The notes beneath the pieces are model-generated. The model was given only the letters and a program-made list of their open reading frames with translations, searched no databases and had not been told where the DNA came from. Of a DNA stretch of 64,000 bases, positions 17,501-26,249 are shown one piece after another. The position numbers and the translations under genes are program-made. The first letter of the stretch is position 1, and the number at the start of each line of letters is the position of its first letter. Source of the DNA: an uncultured Lachnospiraceae bacterium (GTDB taxonomy: Bacteria; Bacillota; Clostridia; Lachnospirales; Lachnospiraceae); assembly GCA_910588965.1 (NCBI GenBank), contig CAJUSO010000002.1, forward strand, positions 62,001-126,000, read 5' to 3'.

Positions 17501-19511
17501 TGGTGGAATATACGGTCAGGTATTTCCCTTCTGCAAGTTCCTCTGTATAGTCAATATCATTTACGGTAATCTCATAAGGCGCAGAAGAAATGCCTGCAAC
17601 CGTAGCTGTTACCGTAGCTGTCCCTGGGTTTATGCCTTTCACTTTGCCGTTTGCATCTACGGTAAGGATATTCTCATCACTGGATACCCAAGTGGTCTCT
17701 GTATTTACCGTTGTATCTGCAGGCGTCAATTTCCTGGAAAGCTGGATGGTCTTATCCTCATCCACAGCCTTAGGCCCTGATACTGTAACGCTCTCCAACG
17801 CTATAGGGATAACCGTTTCATCATATAAGGAACCAACTTCTTCTGCTGTTAAGGCTTTGTCATAGAAGGAAATATCATCAATCCATGCCCCTGCACAATG
17901 CCAATAGGTTGCAAGGCTGGCGCCAATGCGCACCTTCGTATCTTCTGGCTTATCCACAAGGCCGCCCTTGCCTGCCAGATCATTGATCAGCTGTACATAA
18001 TCCGTGCTGAACTGGGAGGTGATTTCATGGGAGATTTTCTGCCTGTTACGGTAGAAGGTAACCCCTTCTTCCGTAACGGCCATTGTCACCATTACCCATC
18101 CATTTGCTGCTGCCAGATCCAGGTTATTGGTATGGAAATCCATATATTTCTGGTTCTGGTCTGTTGTGTTCCAATATACATAATTCTGGTTTACCGCAAC
18201 AGTACCCGCCCTTCCTGACGTAGCTGGAGCCACTTCAAAGTCAATCAGGCAGCGGTTGTTTGCAGGGTTCCCCTTGGACCTTGTCCAAAAACTCAGTGTA
18301 AGCCCATTCTCGATGGATTTCCCAGCAAAAGGATTATTTGGAAGGAGTGCAAATCCCCTGTCCCCATAATTCTGCTCTGTAAGGGAAAGGACCTGCCCCC
18401 TCTTCTCATCGGCAGACAGTTCTGGCTTTTTGCCATTCCCTACTGCTTCCAGCTTCAATGTCCTAACGCCATCTGTCAGGGAATCTGTGCCTTCCGCCTG
18501 GAATTTACCAAAGTCATAAGAAGCTATCGCTTTGCCCAAGACTGTTTCGGTGCCTGTCCCGGTAACTTTTATGGTAAATGTTTTCTTAGCTGTCACCGTG
18601 CCCCTTGCGGCAGTTGCTTCTAAAACCACATCGGTATCTGCTGCCGGCTGCTTTACAATTGCACCCGTATTATCCATAATAGCTGGATTCTTGGATACCC
18701 ATGTAATTGTAGTATTGTAATCGCCTGTTTCAGGCAATGTAATGCCTTCGCCCGTATTCGCCGGCAAGGAGATTTTTGCCAGCGCCTGCTCTGCTGCTTC
18801 CTGTTCTGACAAAGAAGTGATAGACAGCGTCGGGCCGTTATCCTCGTCCTTCTCTACAAGGAATCCAGCCATTACTGTCTGCAGACGGTAGATTGCATGT
18901 GCATCGCCATTTTCCACAGACTGCTTCACCCACTTTGTAACATCAAAGGTCTTTGCCCCCAACTCACTTTTTGCAATCTGCTCGTTGCAAAATACAGTCG
19001 CTGCCGCAGAATAATCCCCATCTTTCGCTGGATAAGACGAAGCATCCCCACTCCCTGCTTCACTTACCATCGTGTCATAATGAGAATCCTCTACAAAGAA
19101 CAGGCCTGCCTTTGTCCACCTTTCGCCCAAATTCTGGTTTGTATCCGCCACGTTAATCGTGACAACCGCACTCGAAATAAGGTCTGCGTCTAAATTTTCC
19201 GGTAGCACAAAGCCAATCCCCCCCATTCTGGAAGACCCAAGGCCGCCTTCCGCGCTGCTTGCTGTTTCTCCTGGGATATAAGCCGCCGCAACGTTCGATC
19301 CGTTTGTACCGTTTGTATTTGTTGCTATCAAGTTCAGATTTGGGTCGGATTGCCCGCCGGACACTACAAACTTACCAGCCTTCACAACCTGTGTCGTGCC
19401 AGCGCCCCCTCCTTCCTGGCCTTCCGCCCAGACGGATGCCGGGGGAGCCATCGTGAATACCATAGCAAACGCCAATATCACTGCCAGGTACCGTTTCATG
19501 TACTGCTTCAT
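14592..19511 (-). CDS. Secreted multidomain GH43 glycosidase with Ig-like (Big_2) repeats
   Basis: A 1639-residue exported enzyme. Order: signal peptide (about 1-30, cut near VWAEG), a beta-rich N-terminal region, an Ig-like domain (about 230-320), a LamG/concanavalin-like domain (about 330-575), one Big_2 domain (about 585-665), an uncharacterised segment, the five-bladed GH43 catalytic domain (about 925-1290), and four C-terminal Big_2 domains (about 1300-1639) that become very Lys-rich. Predicted catalytic residues are Asp935 (ADPCIYW, base), Asp1091 (CLDMTYF) and Glu1158 (VNEGATIL, acid). GH43 enzymes remove arabinofuranosyl, xylosyl or galactosyl groups. There is no LPxTG or SLH anchor; the basic Big_2 tail may hold it at the wall. 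The ATG at 19511 follows AGGAGGG. A furanose importer lies just upstream. Confidence 0.88.
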   Translation of the reverse strand: MKQYMKRYLAVILAFAMVFTMAPPASVWAEGQEGGGAGTTQVVKAGKFVVSGGQSDPNLNLIATNTNGTNGSNVAAAYIPGETASSAEGGLGSSRMGGIGFVLPENLDADLISSAVVTINVADTNQNLGERWTKAGLFFVEDSHYDTMVSEAGSGDASSYPAKDGDYSAAATVFCNEQIAKSELGAKTFDVTKWVKQSVENGDAHAIYRLQTVMAGFLVEKDEDNGPTLSITSLSEQEAAEQALAKISLPANTGEGITLPETGDYNTTITWVSKNPAIMDNTGAIVKQPAADTDVVLEATAARGTVTAKKTFTIKVTGTGTETVLGKAIASYDFGKFQAEGTDSLTDGVRTLKLEAVGNGKKPELSADEKRGQVLSLTEQNYGDRGFALLPNNPFAGKSIENGLTLSFWTRSKGNPANNRCLIDFEVAPATSGRAGTVAVNQNYVYWNTTDQNQKYMDFHTNNLDLAAANGWVMVTMAVTEEGVTFYRNRQKISHEITSQFSTDYVQLINDLAGKGGLVDKPEDTKVRIGASLATYWHCAGAWIDDISFYDKALTAEEVGSLYDETVIPIALESVTVSGPKAVDEDKTIQLSRKLTPADTTVNTETTWVSSDENILTVDANGKVKGINPGTATVTATVAGISSAPYEITVNDIDYTEELAEGKYLTVYSTTKAFYANAANLAQETRSVYMAVSKDGKVFDVLNNGGGVIFSKSTNGTLQVTEPKIAKVDGKFTVVAPDATASKGFHKFTSQDGVNYYDDEIVQAYGIDDFNLKKSNFKLMLHGENILDTDDSITLGNALRLTDEEYTYIVNKLGTVVNNGLEKLADVDATSAKTTDEVLQMLQKSVNATFTDGSVQKFNIDWSDAFKDIDFSKAGTYELEGKVIQTQYINKLKELNGSTLPDDDPENASDDPDNYDEATGTVYYDRTKFVEGMADPCIYWDEQTGYYYMTGSYFPEEGDAIDANDKTEQYDRVVLRRARTLEGLQSRKDQVTIWKVGNQGYTNPDGTQADRGHRYIWAPEIHRVGDNWVVYFTESHSGNLFDIYCHVLVLPGDRDPYETALTASDQVSQWQDYKMTSNQDSDPFNLAFCLDMTYFKDKVNGKSYVIWAGKPTAAYQGSSTDLFIATVDENQPWLITSPATRVTKSDYGWERVRFCVNEGATILQHDGNVFMCYSVSGTGSEYAIGMCNAKAGTDLLDSSNWTKSPYPLLTSRDVDGEEGPGHNSFTVDQDGNAIFVYHARPTSHNYQKCGKYNGEPLNDPCRHARLKRVHWAADGMPILKMTYEDELLEENKTVKVKVKVSGVEEVVPVTSITLDKTALNLEVGKSADLKATVLPDNATDKSVAWSSDKTSVATVVNGKVTAVAAGEATITAKAGDMTATCKVTVANPVPPVVEATSVSLDKKSLTLYVKDKAVALKATVAPSNATNKTVTWATSNPKVAKVDAKGNVTPVAKGTATITAKTANGKTATCQVTVKVRVTKVTLSKKTATMGEKETLALKATVSPSSADKADKKVTWKSSSTKLATVSSKGVVKAKKAGKVKITAKAGGKSATCTITIKKAPTKITVKKKSISLKRKKTYKIKYTLKPSGAMNKVTYKSSKKSVAKVSKSGVITGVKKGSATITVKTYNGKKATIKVKVK

Positions 19512-19551
19512 AATAAAGCCCTCCTTATATAATTTTTTGCGCAATTTAGCC

Positions 19552-19568
19552 AAATAGCAATGCTATTT
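19552..19568. promoter_or_regulatory. Candidate operator palindrome ahead of the GH43 gene
   Basis: AAATAGCA-A-TGCTATTT, a 17-base perfect inverted repeat, lies between the proposed transcription start (near 19590) and the start codon. It could be a repressor site; no binding protein is identified. Confidence 0.35.
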
Positions 19569-19597
19569 TACAGCTTTCCTTGCACGATTCCACTAAC

Positions 19598-19626
19598 ATT
19601 GTACTAAATCCCATACAAAAAATCAA
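19598..19626 (-). promoter_or_regulatory. Probable promoter of the GH43 gene
   Basis: Minus-strand TTGATT (19626-19621), a 17-base spacer and TACAAT (19603-19598), placed just after the importer operon's terminator. Confidence 0.55.
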
Positions 19627-19644
19627 CCACATGACAGGATTAAT

Positions 19645-19688
19645 TTAAAAAACAAGCCGCAGGGAATCCCATACGCCATTCCCTGCGG
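19645..19688 (-). terminator. Strong terminator of the furanose importer operon
   Basis: An 11-bp perfect stem (ccgcagggaat 19657-19667 with 19678-19688) followed on the minus strand by CTTGTTTTTT. Confidence 0.88.
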
Positions 19689-19739
19689 CCCTATGATTTC
19701 CCGCTGTATGCTCCCGCTTACAGCCTATGTATTTTTCTA

Positions 19740-20777
19740 CTAAGCTTTCTTCTTACGCGCCATAACCACGCTCTGGATTACCAGGAACAGGCAGAGCATC
19801 AAAGCCCTGGTGATCCCTGTCCACCATGCCTGGTCAAAGCCTGCGGTAGACACGATATTCTGGATTGTCCCCAGGGAGAGCACGCCGAAGAACGTGCCTG
19901 CGATATTACCAACACCACCTGTCAGCATCGTGCCGCCGATGATGGAAGATGCAATCGCGTCCATTTCTGCCCCAGTTGCATGGGATGCGGAACCGGAACC
20001 TACATGCAGGAAGTATACGAAACCGCCGATACCTGCCAGAAGCCCGCAGAACAGATGGGAAAGGAAACGTGTCCTCTTAACGTTGATACCAAGCATCAAT
20101 GCACTCTGGCGGTTACCGCCGACTGCATAGAAGTTACGCCCAAGCTTCGTCCAGCGGAGCAGGCAGAACATCACGATTACCACAAGAATGGCAACCAGCA
20201 CGCCTAATTCCACATAAGCATCCACATAAATGCCGCGGCGGTTTGTAGTCCCAAGCCCCGGGATGATGACACGGGTATTCTTCAGTTCCTTAAATGCCTC
20301 ATTGGCTACGTTAAATGGCTTTGTGTTAACAATCGTGGTCATACCACGGGCAAAGAACATACCTGCCAGGGTAATGATAAACGGCTGGATATCCAGGTAA
20401 GCCACAAGGAACCCTTGGAACGCGCCGAACGCAAGCCCGATTGCCAAGGCAATCAGCACTGACACGAACACATTGCCGCCTTTAAAATCCAAATAGACAG
20501 CACAGCACATACTAACCAATGCCGTCACGCCGCCCACGGAGATATCAATCCCGCCGGTAATCATAACCAGGCTCAGGCCGCAGGCCAAGATAATCAGCGC
20601 CGCATTTGCATTCAGCAGGTTCAAAAAGGCCTGCGGGTTGCGGAAGCCCTGTCCCTGGAAAACAACAGCCCCGGTATACATCAGGAAAAATACAATAATC
20701 GTGATGGAAAGGAGTAGGTTCGTATCGGTGAGGTTTTTGATCTTATCACCAAAACCGCCAGATGCTTTCTTATTCAT
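19740..20777 (-). CDS. yjfF: Sugar ABC transporter permease (YjfF-like)
   Basis: A 345-residue BPD_transp_2 (RbsC/YjfF) permease with about nine to ten membrane helices. Recognisable blocks are GLSLVMITGGIDISVGG, FLVAYLDIQPFIITLAGMFF and TGAEMDAIASSIIGGTMLTG, shared with the YjfF subunit of the E. coli galactofuranose importer. The start ATG at 20777 lies one base from the stop of the preceding permease, so the two are translationally coupled. It is the last gene of the importer operon and is followed by a strong terminator. Confidence 0.88.
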   Translation of the reverse strand: MNKKASGGFGDKIKNLTDTNLLLSITIIVFFLMYTGAVVFQGQGFRNPQAFLNLLNANAALIILACGLSLVMITGGIDISVGGVTALVSMCCAVYLDFKGGNVFVSVLIALAIGLAFGAFQGFLVAYLDIQPFIITLAGMFFARGMTTIVNTKPFNVANEAFKELKNTRVIIPGLGTTNRRGIYVDAYVELGVLVAILVVIVMFCLLRWTKLGRNFYAVGGNRQSALMLGINVKRTRFLSHLFCGLLAGIGGFVYFLHVGSGSASHATGAEMDAIASSIIGGTMLTGGVGNIAGTFFGVLSLGTIQNIVSTAGFDQAWWTGITRALMLCLFLVIQSVVMARKKKA

Positions 20778-20778
20778 A

Positions 20779-21858
20779 CTAAGCCACCTCCTTCGTCTTA
20801 AGTTTCTTGCTCATACTTGAAAACCATTCCTTAACCGTCGGTGCGCTGATTACAACCAGCACAATAACGACAATTGCCTTATATGCAGGAAGCGCATCAG
20901 ACTGTACCTTAAATTTATAAAGCGTCTGGATAAGGAACTGGATAACGTAAGCGCCTACGACGGAGGATGCCATACTGAACTTACCGCCGCTCAATGCGTT
21001 CCCGCCCAAAGCGACTGCCAGGATGGCGTCCATTTCAATATCCTTTGCGATAACGGAGTAGTTAATGGTAGAAACGCGGCTAACCTTAATCAAGCCAACT
21101 ACTGCCACGCACAGGCCCAGGATAACAAAAGAAATCACTTTAATCCTCTCTGGGTTCAAGCCGTTCAGCCTGGAAGAGCTCTGGTTAATACCGACAGACT
21201 GGGTGTACAGCCTGAGGTTTGTGAATTTCAGCACCAATGCCATGGCAACGATACAAGCCACTGCAATAAAGAATGGCGTCGGGATTGGGATCCCTGGGAT
21301 ATAGCCGCCAAAATAGGTCAGGGTCTGGTCGTTTACAACCGGAAGCTCATTGTTGTTCACCCATGCGGCAATGGAACGCCCTGCCGTATACAGGATCAAA
21401 GTCGCTATCATGGGCTGTATCTTGAAATAGGCCACCAGCACGCCGTTAAATGCGCCGAACATCGCAGCAACCAAGCAGCTTACCAAAAATGCGACAATAA
21501 TCGGAGCCTGAAGCGTCTCCGGACGGGTATCGTTACCGCAGAGCACACGGAGCAGCACGCTCCCGCTGATGGCAACGGCTGCGCCCACGCTGATATCCTG
21601 CCCGCCGGAAGCAGCCGTTACCAGCGTCATTCCGATTGCCAGGATGGCAAGCTCAGACCCATTGTCCAAAATCGTAATCAAATAGCCAGAAAGGACTGGG
21701 TTCCCCAGGCTGTTAGTCCCTAATGTAATCTTAAAAAACCCAGGATCGGCAATCAAGTTAAAAAGCGCCAGGGCCAGCAATGCCAAAACAGGGATAAACA
21801 TCTGATTCCTTACCAGGCCCATCAAGGGGTTCTCTTTTTTGTTCGCTTCAATCGTCAT
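20779..21858 (-). CDS. ytfT: Sugar ABC transporter permease (YtfT-like)
   Basis: A 359-residue RbsC-type permease, the second membrane subunit of the importer. Motifs include TLVTAASGGQDISVGAAVAI, FKIQPMIATLILYTAGRSI and IEMDAILAVALGGNALSGG. Two different permeases plus one ATPase and one binding protein is the pattern of the YtfQRT-YjfF furanose system rather than of ribose or xylose importers, which normally use one permease. Its start shares a base with the ATPase stop at 21858. Confidence 0.88.
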   Translation of the reverse strand: MTIEANKKENPLMGLVRNQMFIPVLALLALALFNLIADPGFFKITLGTNSLGNPVLSGYLITILDNGSELAILAIGMTLVTAASGGQDISVGAAVAISGSVLLRVLCGNDTRPETLQAPIIVAFLVSCLVAAMFGAFNGVLVAYFKIQPMIATLILYTAGRSIAAWVNNNELPVVNDQTLTYFGGYIPGIPIPTPFFIAVACIVAMALVLKFTNLRLYTQSVGINQSSSRLNGLNPERIKVISFVILGLCVAVVGLIKVSRVSTINYSVIAKDIEMDAILAVALGGNALSGGKFSMASSVVGAYVIQFLIQTLYKFKVQSDALPAYKAIVVIVLVVISAPTVKEWFSSMSKKLKTKEVA

Positions 21859-23372
21859 TATTTATCACCTCCGGCAATCGTACTCATAACCTTATTCTGA
21901 TTCAGATCCTGGCCGGACAGCTCGCCTACCATCTTGCGGTCCCTCATAACCACTAAGCGGGAGCAGGTACGCAGCATTTCATCCATTTCTGATGAAATAA
22001 AGGTCACGCTCATACCCTCAGATGCAAGCTTAAGCACTAATTTCTGAATGTCAATCTTCGTACCAATATCAATACCACGGGTGGGCTCATCCAAAATGAG
22101 GTACTCTGGATGGGTAAACAGCCATCGGGCCAAGATAACCTTCTGCTGGTTCCCGCCGGAAAGGGATTTTATCGGCGTGTCTGCAGAAGCCGTCTTGATG
22201 CTCAGAAGCTTTATGTATTCATCTGCAATCTTATAAGATTCTGATTTTGAGAAGGGCTTGAAGAAGCCTCTCAATACCTGCTGTGCAAGTATGATATTAT
22301 CACGGACAGAAAGGTCTCCTACAATACCATCGTTCTTACGGTCCTCTGGGAGGTATGCAATCCCGTTCTTCATCGCATCCAAAGGCTTGTTGATCTTCAC
22401 GGGCTTGCCATTCATCTTCACATGGCCGCCAGTTACACGGTCTGCGCCAAAAATAGCACGGACACACTCGCTTCGGCCAGAACCCAGCAAACCGGTGAAC
22501 CCGTTTACCTCTCCCTTGTCAATATGGAAATTAAACGGCTTGATGCCTGCGTCGCTCACAAGGCCTTCCGCTTCCAATACAGGCACTGCGCCAGCCTTCT
22601 TCTCGTAAGCCTTCTGGTCTCCCTTGATATCCGCCATGTCATCCAGCTCTTTGCCAAGCATCTTGGACACCAGCTTCACGCGCGGCAAATCCTTAATCGG
22701 GAATTCGCCTACCAACTGGCCGTCACGCATAACGGTAATCCTATCGCAGATTTCATATACCTGATCCAGGAAATGAGTAACGAATACGATGCCAACCCCC
22801 CTGCTCCTCAAGTCACGCATCAGCTTGAACAGTTTTGCAACTTCCTGCTCATCCAGGGAGGATGTAGGCTCATCCAGAACCAGGACTTTACAGTCCATGT
22901 CCACCGCACGGGCAATGGCAATCATCTGCTGGACTGCAATGGAACAAGTTTCCAGCTGCTGTGTGGCAGTAGCCGGGATATCCAGTGACTGCAGGATCTT
23001 CTCCGTATCCTTATTCACTTTCTTCCAGTTCTGCCTCATCCCCTTGGTCCTTCCAATAAACATATTCTCTGCCACGGAAAGGTTCGGGCATAATGTGATT
23101 TCCTGGTACACCGTACTAATCCCCACATTCTGCGCATCCTGTGGCGAATGGATTGCAATCGGCCCTTGATGCCCATCCAGGAAAATATCGCCTTCATCCT
23201 TCCCATAAACCCCCGTCAAAACCTTAATCAAGGTCGATTTTCCCGCACCGTTCTCACCCATCAACGCATGGACTTCACCTTTGCGCAGCGTAAAATCTAC
23301 CCCCTGCAAGGCCTTCACTCCAGGGAAGCTCTTATGGATGTTCTTCATCTCTAATACAGCATTGTCTTTCAC
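21858..23372 (-). CDS. ytfR: Sugar ABC transporter ATP-binding protein (YtfR/MglA-like)
   Basis: A duplicated ABC ATPase of about 504 residues that powers the importer. The first half is complete: Walker A GENGAGKSTLIKVL and VLVLDEPTSSLD. The second half has a degenerate P-loop (FTGLLGSGRSE) but intact SLSGGNQQKVILARWL and LILDEPTRGIDIGT, normal for this family. GTG at 23384 is the longest start but overlaps its own AGGAGG, so the GTG at 23372 (MKDNAVLEMKNIHKSF) is preferred, with an 11-base spacing. It lies between the binding-protein gene and the permeases. Confidence 0.9.
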   Translation of the reverse strand: MKDNAVLEMKNIHKSFPGVKALQGVDFTLRKGEVHALMGENGAGKSTLIKVLTGVYGKDEGDIFLDGHQGPIAIHSPQDAQNVGISTVYQEITLCPNLSVAENMFIGRTKGMRQNWKKVNKDTEKILQSLDIPATATQQLETCSIAVQQMIAIARAVDMDCKVLVLDEPTSSLDEQEVAKLFKLMRDLRSRGVGIVFVTHFLDQVYEICDRITVMRDGQLVGEFPIKDLPRVKLVSKMLGKELDDMADIKGDQKAYEKKAGAVPVLEAEGLVSDAGIKPFNFHIDKGEVNGFTGLLGSGRSECVRAIFGADRVTGGHVKMNGKPVKINKPLDAMKNGIAYLPEDRKNDGIVGDLSVRDNIILAQQVLRGFFKPFSKSESYKIADEYIKLLSIKTASADTPIKSLSGGNQQKVILARWLFTHPEYLILDEPTRGIDIGTKIDIQKLVLKLASEGMSVTFISSEMDEMLRTCSRLVVMRDRKMVGELSGQDLNQNKVMSTIAGGDK

Positions 23373-23503
23373 CCTTGAGTTCACCTCCTAAAATATTTAT
23401 TTCAAAAAACAAGGCGCGGTGCAGCCTGTAAGTTCCCATGCTTCACCGCGCCGCGCTTTTTAAAATTCGCAAATCGTACTTATATTCCTAAAACCGCTAG
23501 AGA

Positions 23504-24625
23504 TTAGATCCCGCACTCGTCGATATCTGCCTGTGTGATTGTACCAGCCTCAAGGCCTTTCTCTTCCAGGATGATTTCCTTCTGCTCTAAAGCCTCGCCT
23601 TTCTCCAGCTTCTCGATAACTTCGTTAATGTATTTTGCCTGGTATGGGTTACACTGGCCATCATAGTTCCATCTTCCAGCCATAACCTCTTCCAGAGCCC
23701 ATGTATTGCAGTCAAAGCCCATGATGACTACATCGCCGTCAACACCGTGGGAAATATTAGCTGCATCAAGAGCTGCCACTGCGCCCTTAGCCATATCGTC
23801 GTTCTCTGCATAAATTACATTGAACTTCTCACCGCTGTCGATAACGGACTGTACAATCTGCTGAGCCTTCTCTGCATTCCACTCACCAGTCTGCTGTGCA
23901 ACAAGCTTCCATCCCTTAGAAGCAACTGCTTCCTCAAGAGCGCCGGAACGTCCCTGCTGTGCTGCCGTACCCATCTGGCCCTGGATATGGATGATGTTGT
24001 ACTCTTCAAGGCCCTGGCCCTCTAACCAATCAACTGCCCTCTGGCCTTCTGCAGGCATGTCGGAAACGATGGATGCCTCATAAAGGTCTTCGCTTGCGTC
24101 AATGGTACGGTCAAATAAGATAACCCTTGTACCCTGTGCCTGCGCATCCTGAAGCACTGGCTCCCATCCAGCTGTATCTGCTGCGGAAAGAAGAAGGTAA
24201 TCCACACCATTCTGGATCATCTGCTGTGCTGCTGTAATCTGCTCGTCATTCTTCAGGCTGTATGCGAAGGATGCCTCATAGCCGTTCTCTTCCGTGAACA
24301 TTTCCTTCAGATCCCTGTCGTTTGCCGTACGGTAACCGGACTCGTTCGGGTCATTGTTGATAATGCCGACTTTAATCAGTTCGCCATCCCCTGATGCTTC
24401 TGGTGCGTCTGCTGTATCATCTGCTTCCGGTGCATCTGTTGCATCATCTGCTTCCGGTGCATCTGCTGTATCATCTGCTTCCGGTGCGTCTGCTGTATCA
24501 TCTGCTGCTGGTGCGTCTGCGTTTGTGTCACCTGTGGATGCCGGCTCATTGCCGCCCCCACAGCCTACTACTCCTACTGCTACTACTGCTACTGCAAGAA
24601 ATGCTGCTAACTTCTTTCTTAACAT
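23504..24625 (-). CDS. ytfQ: Furanose ABC transporter substrate-binding lipoprotein (YtfQ-like)
   Basis: A 373-residue lipoprotein. The N-terminus MLRKKLAAFLAVAVVAVG then VVGCGGG is a lipoprotein signal with the anchor Cys at about residue 22. A low-complexity acidic linker (about 28-80) holds repeats of APEADDTAD. The rest is a type 1 periplasmic-binding fold (Peripla_BP_4) beginning LIKVGIINNDPNESGYR, with DYLLLSAADTAGW and RVILFDRTID, as in YtfQ. Family members bind galactofuranose or arabinose. The ATG at 24625 follows GGGAGG; the longer frame starts before the promoter's expected transcript and is rejected. Confidence 0.88.
   Translation of the reverse strand: MLRKKLAAFLAVAVVAVGVVGCGGGNEPASTGDTNADAPAADDTADAPEADDTADAPEADDATDAPEADDTADAPEASGDGELIKVGIINNDPNESGYRTANDRDLKEMFTEENGYEASFAYSLKNDEQITAAQQMIQNGVDYLLLSAADTAGWEPVLQDAQAQGTRVILFDRTIDASEDLYEASIVSDMPAEGQRAVDWLEGQGLEEYNIIHIQGQMGTAAQQGRSGALEEAVASKGWKLVAQQTGEWNAEKAQQIVQSVIDSGEKFNVIYAENDDMAKGAVAALDAANISHGVDGDVVIMGFDCNTWALEEVMAGRWNYDGQCNPYQAKYINEVIEKLEKGEALEQKEIILEEKGLEAGTITQADIDECGI
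24396..24520. repeat. 27-bp tandem repeats in the ytfQ-like linker
   Basis: Copies begin at 24396, 24423, 24450, 24477 and (partial) 24504. Each 27-base unit (gcttccggtgcatctgctgt then atcatct) encodes nine residues of an acidic Pro/Ala linker that tethers the sugar-binding domain to the membrane. Confidence 0.9.
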
Positions 24626-25157
24626 AATAAAATGTCCTCCCTTTCTAAATTCCGGCACAATCGCCGCTTGCACCTCCTATTTTAGTTTTTTATCGGCTTT
24701 TCGTCAACAATAATTTCCCTTACGGTTTTAGGTTTGTCGCTATAACCAATATAAGTTCAAATAATTTATCCTACTTTTAATACAAGTTGTTTATTTTTTT
24801 ACATTTTTTTAATATGCTTTTACATTTTTTTATTATTTTACTAAATAATTTGAAAAATTATCCTAAAATTAACCCTTGTATTTCCTATTTTTTTTGTCAC
24901 TTTTTCTTGTTTACATTCCTATTATTGATTTTTCAACTGTATTTGTTAAATATTTTATGTAATAAAATCCAAATTTATGATTGGAAAAATTACATCCTGT
25001 ACAGTTTTTTGTATTTTTTTATTATTTTAGGCAAGGCAAGGTGACAGTATGGAAGAAATATGCTACACTTTCCATAGTTCCCGATACGGAAACGGATATC
25101 CGGGGCGGCGCCATAGGCAGGCAGCCTCGGGGATAGCAGCAGAAAGGAGATTTGCAG
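24626..25157. other. Divergent, very AT-rich control region
   Basis: 532 bases without a gene between the importer operon and its likely regulator. The part from about 24680 to 25030 is made almost wholly of A and T tracts. It holds the importer promoter (24679-24707), an 8-base palindrome CTGTACAG (24997-25004) and a CGGATATCCG palindrome near 25093, both possible regulator sites. Confidence 0.6.
24679..24707 (-). promoter_or_regulatory. Sigma-A promoter of the importer operon
   Basis: Minus-strand TTGACG (24707-24702), a 17-base spacer and TAAAAT (24684-24679), giving a leader of about 45 bases before the ytfQ-like start. Confidence 0.7.
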
Positions 25158-26249
25158 ATGGCGGCAAAATATATACGGCTTGCCAAGATATTAAAGGATC
25201 TGCTCCTGCAGAATGTAGGGAATGGGGTGTACAAGCTTCCCTCAGAAAATGTATTATGCGGGCAGTACCATGTGAGCAGGCAGACGGTACGGGCAGCATT
25301 GCGGCTGCTGGCAGAAGAAGGGCTGATTGAGACGCGGCAGGGGAGCGGCTCCTTTTCCACAGGCTTGGGGGCTAAAGCAAATACGGTAGCTATTATCGTA
25401 AACAATGCAGAGGAATATACCACGCCTGCGCTTTTGGCGGACATCAAATCTTTTTTACGGAAAAAGGGATATTCCGCCAAGGTCTATTCCACCTATGCAA
25501 GGATTGCGCGGGAAAGGGAACTGCTGCTGGGGCTGACGGACGGGGCTGTCCGAGGGGTAATTACGGAAGGGACGAAGACGGCCCTGCCCAACCCAAACCT
25601 GGATCTATATGCGCAGCTTATGGAAAAAGGGGTATCCGTCCTGTTTGTGGGCGGGAACTACCCCGCTTTTACTTCCTCTGTCTATGTGAAGGATGATAAT
25701 TATTACGGCGGTTACCTGCTTACACAGCACCTGGCGCAGCAGGGGCATACCCATATCGCCGGGATTTTCCTTATTGACGATATACGGGGGCTAGAGAGGT
25801 ATGGGGGCTATGTGGCTGCCTTGCGGGATTTCGGCATCCCTGTTGCTGATGAATTGGTAGCTTGGTACACCACCGCATTGCTGGAGGCCCTGGAAACACG
25901 TTCAGACACCGGCTTCCTGACAGCCTTCCTGCGCCGGACCAAAGGCATGTGCTCCGCTGTCATATGCCAGAATGACGAAATTGCCTATTGGCTGATCAAG
26001 GAACTGCACTATGCTGGCGTACGGGTCCCGGAGGACATCTCTGTAGCCTCTTTTGACAACAGCTATATGAGCGACCTGGATTCCATCCGGATTACCACGC
26101 TATCCCACAAAATCCATGAAATGGGGTCTTTGGCGGCATCCATGCTGCTGCGGATGGTACAAGGGGAGGCCGTGTCCTCCGAGGAACTCCCCTGGCAGCT
26201 CATCCCCAAGGGGAGCGATGCGCCCTTCCCCCTGCCGCCTTCCCCCTAA
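25158..26249 (+). CDS. GntR/LacI-type transcriptional regulator (AraR-like)
   Basis: A 363-residue regulator with an N-terminal GntR winged helix (about 5-70: YKLPSENVLCGQYHVSRQTV, GLIETRQGSGSF) fused to a LacI/periplasmic-binding-type effector domain (about 78-355: AVICQNDEIAYWLI, VPEDISVASFDN). This fusion is typical of AraR, the arabinose repressor, and relatives. It is divergent from the furanose importer, which it probably controls. The ATG at 25158 follows AAAGGAGA at 7 bases; the TTG two codons earlier is less likely. Its end overlaps the convergent YesN-type gene by 4 bases. Confidence 0.85.
   Translation: MAAKYIRLAKILKDLLLQNVGNGVYKLPSENVLCGQYHVSRQTVRAALRLLAEEGLIETRQGSGSFSTGLGAKANTVAIIVNNAEEYTTPALLADIKSFLRKKGYSAKVYSTYARIARERELLLGLTDGAVRGVITEGTKTALPNPNLDLYAQLMEKGVSVLFVGGNYPAFTSSVYVKDDNYYGGYLLTQHLAQQGHTHIAGIFLIDDIRGLERYGGYVAALRDFGIPVADELVAWYTTALLEALETRSDTGFLTAFLRRTKGMCSAVICQNDEIAYWLIKELHYAGVRVPEDISVASFDNSYMSDLDSIRITTLSHKIHEMGSLAASMLLRMVQGEAVSSEELPWQLIPKGSDAPFPLPPSP

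Noticed and set aside
23373..23384. GTG at 23384 as the start of the ABC ATPase
   Set aside because: The AGGAGG ribosome site overlaps this codon, leaving no spacing; the GTG four codons later is better placed.
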